Source of the DNA: Tritrichomonas foetus
Taxonomy: Eukaryota; Parabasalia; Tritrichomonadida; Tritrichomonadidae
Reading direction: 5' to 3'
Assembly (NCBI GenBank): GCA_001839685.1
Contig: MLAK01001233.1
Location: 1 to 26,172, forward strand
Length of the DNA: 26,172 bases
Shown here: piece after piece, positions 10,601 to 19,600 of the stretch
How positions within the stretch are numbered: position 1 is the stretch's first letter
Layout of the letters: the number at the start of each line of letters is the position of its first letter
Made by a program: the position numbers and the translations under genes
Notes under the pieces: generated by a model
The model's database searches: none
Seen by the model: only the letters and a program-made list of their open reading frames with translations
Told to the model about the DNA's origin: nothing

Positions 10601-13600
10601 GCCGTGTTTGCACGTTCTTCATGATCATTAAATAAAAATTGATTGTCCATTTCAAGTTGGCTTTGAATATTTTCAATATCTGTGTTTTTGTTATGAATTT
10701 CAGTTTCTTCATGGTTTGTTTCAAGTTGACTTTGAAGTGTTTCGATTTCAATGTCTTTATTCATGAGCTCATTCTCTTTGTCTTGAAGGGTAGTTTCTAA
10801 TCCTTCAATTTGTGATCGGAATTTTGCAAAATCGGCTTCGTGATTTTCCAATTGTAATTTCAAGCTATTAATAGTATTCTCATATTCAGAAATTTCGGAT
10901 TTAGTTGATGTTGGTGTTGGTGTTGGTGTTGGTGTTGGTGTTTGATTTTCATTGAATGGTTCATGTATTTCTTCTTCGGTCATTTCTTCGACAATTTCTT
11001 TACTAAATGTTTTTTCATGTGTGTCTTTATTTTCGGTTAATGTTTTAATTGTATCTTCATATTCATTTACTTTGGACTTAAATTGATTCAAAACCATATC
11101 AAATTCTTCTTGTTGGGTTATGAGATCATTTTCTTTTTCCTCGATAGTTTTCTCTAACATAACACATCGATCCTCTGCTTCTTTAAGTATTGTTGCAAAT
11201 TCCTCTTTTTGCATGTTATACAGACTTTGATAATTCATTTCGGTATTTTCCATTTGAATCAAATTATTTTGACTGGCTTCCTTTTCTTTTTCGAGGATTT
11301 TTAGTCTTTCTTTCAGCTTTGATAAAACTTCTTCAAATTCTTCTGCTTGTGTTTGCATATCCCTTTCTTGAATACCGATTGTATTTTCTAATTCTTTACA
11401 TCGCTCTTCGGCTTCTTTTAGAATTTCGTCAAATTCTTCTTTTTGTTCATTCATTAATGCTTCAATGTCATTTGTTCTAATTTTTGCAAGTTGTGATTCT
11501 TTAGATTTGACTTCTTTTTCAAGCCTAGTACATTTTTCTTTCATATGAATCAAAACATCATTGAATTCTTCTTGTTGCAAAGCGAATTCTGAATCCCGTG
11601 ATGCAAGCTCTTCTTCAAGTTTTGTACACCTATTTTCAGCAATTAATAAAATATTACTGAACTCTTGAATAACTGACTCTTTTTCGGATTCATTTGGATT
11701 CAATTGATTTTCAAGCTTCATATATCGTTCTTTCATTCTTTTCAAAACGACTTCGAACTCTTCTTGTTGTTCACAGAATTCATTTTCACGAGAATTCAAT
11801 TCTTTTTCTAGTTGATCAACTTTTGCTGATGCTGCTTCAAGCAATAATTTAAATTCTTGATTTTGGGACTCAAGATCGGATTTCAATTTTTCATTTTCTT
11901 CTATGAGTTTCTTATTGGTAATCTCATTTTCTTTTTCGTTTGTATTCCTTTCAATAAGCTGCAATTGATTAAATGAAATGATGTTATTATCTTTTTGAGA
12001 GTATTTATTCAAATTCTGCTGAAGTTGGTCTTTTTCTTGAATAATTCGTAGGTTTTCAGACTGGATTTGAGATAGATGCTTCTTCAATTCTATGATTTCA
12101 TTCTCAGAAGTATTAACAGAAAGATGTTTTTGCAACTCAGATGATAAATTCTGAATTTCTTTATCTTTATTGTTAATTATATTATTTAGATTATTTATTT
12201 GATTTTCATATAAAGCTGATGCTTGTGAATCAATTTGAGGTGATAAGAAATCGTTTGTGGTAAATTTACTTCTGAGTTCTTCAATTTCAACATTCTTTCT
12301 TGAAAGCTGTTGTTCTAATTCATGAATTTTGTCTGTTTCAAAATTATTAAAATCGGGAAACATTGAAGTATTGGGTTGATTTTCAGAGGCTTTGATAGTT
12401 TGGCTTTGTAATTGATGTGTCAATGAAACAACTTGTGATTTAAGTTCCATAATTTCATTTTCATAAACATTTATTTGATTTGTATTCATTTGTGAACTAG
12501 TATTTGCATTACTCTGAAATTTTGGAACATCAGTGAAAGTATGAGATCGAACTGAATTTTCTAATATGCTAATTTTTTCTTGGAGATTTTTGATGATTTG
12601 ATCTTTATGAGCAATTTGATCATTAAGATCGGTAATTTGGCTATTATTCACATCTGGACTTGAGCCAAATTCGTTGAAAGGATCGAAAATATTAGAATTT
12701 TGTTGTTGTTGTTGTTGAGAAATAGCGCTTTTCAGATCATAATTCTCCTTTTCCAGCTCACATATCCTTTTTTCAAGTGACTTCAATAAACTGATCTCAT
12801 TGTTCTTGTTTGAAAGATCTAATTCTAGATTGGAACAGTATTCTTTCAATCGAATTATTTCTTGATCATTATTGGAGTTTTGTGCTTGGTTAGGAAAGTT
12901 TGATATTTCTTTTTCTTTCAAAAATATGATTTGTTTTTCAAGATTTTGAATTTTTTGATTCATTTCATTATGGTTTATTTTCTGGTGATCAAGGAGATCT
13001 TGCAATCTTAATTTGTCCGCTCTAAGTGATGCAATTTCATTTTGCAAAGCATTATCTGACTTTCTGGCCTCTTCATAAACAAAATTATCAGATGAACCAC
13101 TAACTATATGATTGGTTTCACTATTTGAAAAATGAAGTGGTGAATCAATGATGTGTAATGTTGAATGAAATGGTTGCTGTGTAGAATCATTCGAATGTGA
13201 AATGGAATGGTATGATTCAATTGGTGGAAATTCACCAAATGGATCAAATCTTGTTGTTGAATCAGTAGGATGTGATATATCTGGAGATGTAGTTTGTTGA
13301 TTATTAATTTGTAAAGAGTTGATTTGGTGTTTGAGAGAATCATTTTCGGTTCTGAGTTGAATGTTTTCATTTTCTTTAAATTGAAGTTGTTCGGAAATAT
13401 TTTTTTGTATTTGATTTTGGGATTTTAATTGTTGTTTTACATTTTGTAATTCATTAGAAAGATAATCAATTTTTTCATCTCTTTGTTTAAGATCAAATGA
13501 TGAAGAATTAGCTTCTGGAATAGGAACAAAAATTTGGGCTTGGTTATTTTGACTATTTAATGTTTGTTGTCTTTGTAGTTCAAAATTGCTATTTTTAAGG

Positions 13601-16600
13601 GTGTTAATTTCATTGTCTTTCTGATTCAATTGATTTTGGAAATTGTTAAAAATTTCAATATTTCTTTGTTGATTTGAGTATAGTTCTTGTTGTAATTTTT
13701 GAACTGAGATCTTGAGATTATTATTTTCCGTTTCCAAAATATTCGAATTAAAAGTACCAAGCACATTCTGATTGTTTTGTGTAAGGCATTGATCGTTTAT
13801 TGTGTTGGTTCTTGTAAGTTTTTGATTAACTATTTCTAAATTATTTTGTGTAGAAATCAGACTAGCTTTCAATTTTTCAACTTCGGTATTTTTAATATCG
13901 ATTTGTTCTTGGAGTTTAATACAATTTTGGGATGAATCAACAAGCTTATTATTCAAAAATTGTATTTCATTTTTGAGCTGGAATAATTCTTGAGAATTTG
14001 AATTTAATGAAGTGAACTCATTTTGTAATTTTGCATTTTCATTACGAAGAGAAATTATTTCCTTTCGAAGTTCAGTTTCATTTTTTCTTTCTTCTTCTAA
14101 GAAGAAATTGGTTGCCGAATTCGGGTTCGGAGAAAATTCACCAAACGGATCAAAGACGTCGTTATTATTAATTTGAGATTCAGAAGATGAATTTGTTTGT
14201 AAAATCTGTGCATTTAATGTGTCAATTTGGTATTTGAGATTTAGATTTTCGGTTCTTAATTGTGTGTTTTCATTTTCTTTAAATTGAAGTTGCTGAGAAA
14301 CATTTGTTTGAATTTTAGTCTGGGAATTTAATTGTTGTTTAGCATTTTGTAATTTAATTGATAGTCGTTGAATTTCTTCTTCTTTTTGTTTAATTACTAA
14401 TGATTCATTGGAACTTGGAGTTGATGGAATTGGTAAGGTTGGTTGATTAGAAGAAAAAATGGTATAGAGTGTATTTCCTTGGTTCTTTTGAATATTATTT
14501 AATTGTTCTTTCAATTTGATTATTTCTATATCTTTCTGCTGAGAGATTTCTTTCAAGCTATCACATTCAATTTTATTCTTTGTTAAGTTTGATAATTGTA
14601 ATTTTAGTGAAATATTTTCATTTGACAAATTGAGATTCTGTTCTTTAAGATTATTTATATCATTATTTTCTTCGTTTATTTTTTCAGGTATTAAACATTT
14701 GGATTTTGTTTGTGAAATTTCGATATTATTATTTAATGGAGTAACTGCTAAGCTATTTGATGAAGTTTGGGGTGTCAAATTCACGATTTCAGAATTTGGT
14801 TCAAAGTTACTTGGATTCCATTTGAAATCAATTCCTTCATCATTATTGCTCTTAAAAGTGTTGGAATTAATATTTTTATTGTGTTTGCTTTCTGATTGGA
14901 GTATTGCAAGCTCAACAGTTTTCGCTGATAAGTTTTCATCCATTGCTTTAATTTTAGATTCTAATTGCTTAATTTTTGCATCTTTCAAATTTGAAATTGT
15001 ATTTGCTGATTCTGATTTGAAAATTAATTCTTTCTTCAGTTTCAGTTTTTCTTCGATTTCATCATTATACTGTTTCTTAACAGTTTCAAGATCATTTAAT
15101 AAGTTTACATTTGCATTTTCAATTTCTTTAAGATTTGCACTAATTCGATTTACTTCCTTTTCTTTTTCATCAATTTGGGAAATAAGATTTTCAATTTTGT
15201 TTTTGTTCATAAATTCTTTAAGTTCATTGATTTCTTTCATGTAATTTTCTTTTTCTTGTAATAAAATTGAATTTTCTGTTTTTTGTTTGTTAAGCATCAC
15301 ATTTAAATTGGAATGGATTTGTTCTAGTTCTTTATTTTGAACTTCAATTTGCTCTTTTTCAATTTTCATTTGAGAAAATTGGTCGTTAATTTTAGAAAGC
15401 TCAACATCATGTTGAATGATTTGTTGTCTTAGATTTTCGATTATTGTATTTTTAGTCAAATTCTTATCTTCTAAAACTTCTTTAGTATTTTGGAAAACAT
15501 TTGTAAGTTCATTTATTTCGTTATAAATAATAGATTCTTTAGTTTCAAGTTCTAATTGATTAACAGAAATTTTATTCTTCAGTGAACTATTTTCTTCTTT
15601 CATGGAATTATTTTCATTTATGAGGGTTTGATTGTTAGTTTGAAGTAAAGATATTTCATTTTTGAGTACTTCTTTTTCTTGATTAAGTGATACAACTTTT
15701 TCGGATAGATTGGTTGATTCAATTTTGGTCGCAGAAACTTCTTCTTGAAGAGTCATTTTTTCTCTTAAAAATGTGGAATTTTCCTCTTTCAGAGTTGCAT
15801 TTTCTCCTTCAAGTGAAGAATTCTTTTCTTTAACAAATGATATTTCTTCTTTGAGTGTTGAAATTTCTCTATTCACCTCAGAATTTTCTTCTCTAAGTGA
15901 ATCATTTTCTTTCCTTAATGTTGCATTTTCGTGTTCTAATGTTGAATTTGATGTTTTCAATAAAGTATTTTCATTCCTGAGAGAATCTTCGTCAATTGAA
16001 TTTATGGCTTTTTCTTTAATCAATAAAATGTCCTCTAGGTGAGCTATTTTCACTTTGTTATTGATATTTTCTTCGTTTATGATTGCATTTTTCTCTTTAA
16101 GAGATGTATTTTCATCTTTGATTGATGAATTTTCTTCTGTTAAGAATGCATTGTCTTGTTTGAGCGTCGCATTTTCATTTTGAATAGAAGATTTTTCCTC
16201 TTCAAGAGATATGTATCTTTCTTTGGCTGAAGAAAGCTCTTCTTTAACAGTAATGTTGTCTTTTAGAAGAGTTGAATTAGTTTCTTTGAGTGTGTCATTT
16301 TCCGTGATAACTATCAAATTCTTTTCTTTCAGTGTACTATTTTGTTGTTTCAAAGCAGTATTCTCTTCTTTTAACATTATGTTTTCGTTTTTATTGTCAA
16401 TGTCGGCTTCAAGGGGTGAAATTCTTTCTTTTATTATAGAAATTTCTTCTTGAAGAGAGATTTTTTCGTTTGTAATTAATGAATTCTCTTCTTTCAAAGT
16501 TTGATTCTCTTCTATTAGTAATTTATTCGCGTTTGCAAAGGTAGAATTATCTTCTTTAAGAGATATGTTTTCTTGGTGAATTTTCGAATATTGTTCTTCA

Positions 16601-19600
16601 AGAGAAATATTCTTTTCCATGATTGAGGAAATTTCGTCTTGAAGAATTTTATTTTCCTCTTTCAATGATGTGTTTTCACTTTTAATAGCAAAAGTCTCTT
16701 CTTCTAGTGGCAAACTACTCTCTTTAATTGAAGTAATGCTTTCTTTAAGTGATGTATTTTCTTCTTTCAGAGATTCTTTTTCCGAAGAAATTTCTTCAAC
16801 CACACATTTTTCTTCTGTTTCTTTTGGTGAAATTTCATTTTGAATGGATTTTTCATTTTCTAAAGCAATTTTTTCTTTAAGAAGTTGATTTTCTTCATAT
16901 AAAGCCATAATTTCTTCTTTAAGTGATGTATTTTCATTTTTAAGTAATAAAACTTCATTCGGATTGAAAGAGATGTTTTTTTCTGAGACTGATGAACTTT
17001 TTTCATTTGATTCTGTACCTTCTGGAATGAATAGCAAATCATCTTCTTGAGAAATTGATTTCTTTTCGTTAAACAATAAATTATATTCTTTGAGTGTTTT
17101 ACTTTCTTCTTGAAGTAAGCAGTTTTCTTTTTCAAGATTCAAGATTCTATCTCCAGTCTGAGAAATTTCTTCTTTTAGTTGAGGTTTTTCATTGTTGAAA
17201 TTGGGATACTCTTGTTTCAATAATTGATTTTCTTCTTCAAGAGATGAAATTGTTGCATTAATTGATAAGAACTTTTCTTTAAGAGCTGTATTTTCATTCA
17301 TGACGTTCGAATTCTCTAGTTTCAGAGTTTCAATTTCTGTTTTAATACGCAAATTTTCTTCCTCGAGAATTTGATTCTCTGTATGGATTGATGAAATCTC
17401 TGTTGTAATGGTTGTATTTTCATAATTTAAATTCGAAATCTCATCTTTCAGAGTTGTGTTTTCATCATGAAGTGATGAATTTTCTGTTTCAAGAGAAGAA
17501 CTCTTTTCGTGAAGAAGAGAAATTTCTTCCTTCAGTGATGTATTCTCTTGTTGAATGATGATATTTTCTTGGTTTAGGGAATCATATTCTTGCTGGAGAG
17601 TTGAATTTCTTTCTTGAATTAATAAAATGTTTTCTTGAAGTGATAATATTTTATTGTTCAAATTGGTATTTTCTTCTTTCAAATTGGTATTTTCTTCTTT
17701 CAAATTGGTATTTTCTTCTTTCATGAAAGTGCTTCCATTCATACTCATTTCTCCATCTTCAACAGATTTGTTCCATTCTTCAAAGTAAGAAATCTCTTCT
17801 TGGAGTTGTAGTTTTTTGTTGCAGAAATTGATATTTTCATCTTTCAAAATCTTATTTTCATTGTTCAAAGTCGAAAGTTTTTCTTTAAGAGTTATAGCTG
17901 TGTTTTTAAGTGTGGAATTTTCTTCTTCAAAATCCGAATTTCTTTCTTTTAGATGAGAAATTTCATCTTTAAGTGCTTCATTTTCTGTCGCTGCCGATGT
18001 ACTAGCTTCTTTGATTTTGGAATTTTCTTCTTCAAGCAAAGAATTTTGTTGTTGAATGAAGAGAATTTCTTCTTGAAGTGCACTTTTTTCATTGGTGAAT
18101 CTGAGATTCTCTTCTATTAATAATGAATTCTCTTCTTTAAGTTTTGTATTTTCATTAAGATTTGTAGCTTTTTCTTCTTCAAGTGATGAGTTCTTATCTT
18201 GAATAGAAAGGATTTCCTCTTTGAGTGATGTATATTCACTGGTGCAAATTGATTTCTCTTGTTTTAATGATGCATTTTCTTCTTTTAATGCTAAGTTTTC
18301 TTCTTTTAATGCTAAGTTTTCTTTCTTGATGAAATCATTTTCTTCAAAAAATATACTTTTTTCATCTTGAAGAGAAATTTTTTCATTCTTGATATTGGAA
18401 TTCTCTTCTTTCAATGTTAAATTTTCCTCTGTAAGAGATGTGTTCCGTTCTTGAATCAAAGAAATTTCTTCCTTGAGAAATGTATTTTCATTTTGAAGTA
18501 TGGAATTTTGTTCTTCAATAGAGATATTCTTTTCCATAATAGAAGAAATTTCATCTTGAAGAGTTTTATTTTCTTCTTTTAATGTTGAAACTTCTTCCGT
18601 TAATATTATATTTTTATTTTTTATAAAATCATTCTCTTCTTCAAGGGGCGTTTTTCTTTCTTGAATGTAATTGATTTCTTCCTTTTCAATGTCTTTTGCT
18701 GTTTCTTTGAGTAAATTATTTTCAACTTTCAAAGCAGTATTTTCTTTTTGAAGAGTAGAATTTTCCTCTCTTAGTGTTGCATTTTCGTCTAACATTGCAT
18801 TCTTGTCAACTGAATATTTTTGTTGGATTTCTTCGTATTCATCGATTTTCATTTGTTTATTGTCTAATTCTTCAGAAATTTGAGAAATCGACTTTTCTTT
18901 TTCATTGATAATTGCATTTAAATTAACAATTTCTTGTTTTGACTTATTTAGTAATTCATCATTCTCATTTAGTTGGATTGATATTAACTGGATTTCACTT
19001 GTCTTTTCATTTAATTCATTTGTCTTTTCATTTAATTCATTTGTCTTTTCATTTAATTCATTTGTCTTTTCATTTAACCTATGGCTTATGTTTTCATAGT
19101 CGATTGTTAATGTGTTTAATTTTGTTATATTTGTATTTAATTCGTTTTCTTTTTGTTCAAGCTCGAAATTTTTAGAATTCAGTTCATTGGAAAGTTTTTC
19201 GATTTGTGAATTAAACTCAAGTTTTGCATTCTGATATTCGTCTGTCAACTGTTTGTGTTGTTCATTAAGTTTGGTATTTTCTATCTTAAACTTCTTAATT
19301 TTTTCGCTATTTGCGATTACTATAAGATCTTTCTCTTTTATTACTTGATCTCTTTGAATTACTTCATTCTTGAGTTTATCAAATTTTTGGCTATCGTATG
19401 TTGTTGACTGCATTGCAAGCTCTTGTTCCAACGAGTCACATTTTTGTTTAGTTACATCAAGTACTCTTTGAATACTTGGTACCAAATCTGCAATCTGTTG
19501 AACTTCCTCTAATTCTTTCATAAGATGAACAATTTCTGCTTCTTTCTTTTCAATAATAGTTTTAGAATTTATTATTTTATCTCGTTCATCTTCTAATAAT

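Noticed and set aside
14630..15244. 204-codon frame on + inside the giant gene
   Set aside because: It is antisense to the giant gene, starts with a non-ATG codon and is rich in Phe/Ser/Leu, as expected for the complement of Glu/Lys/Asn codons.
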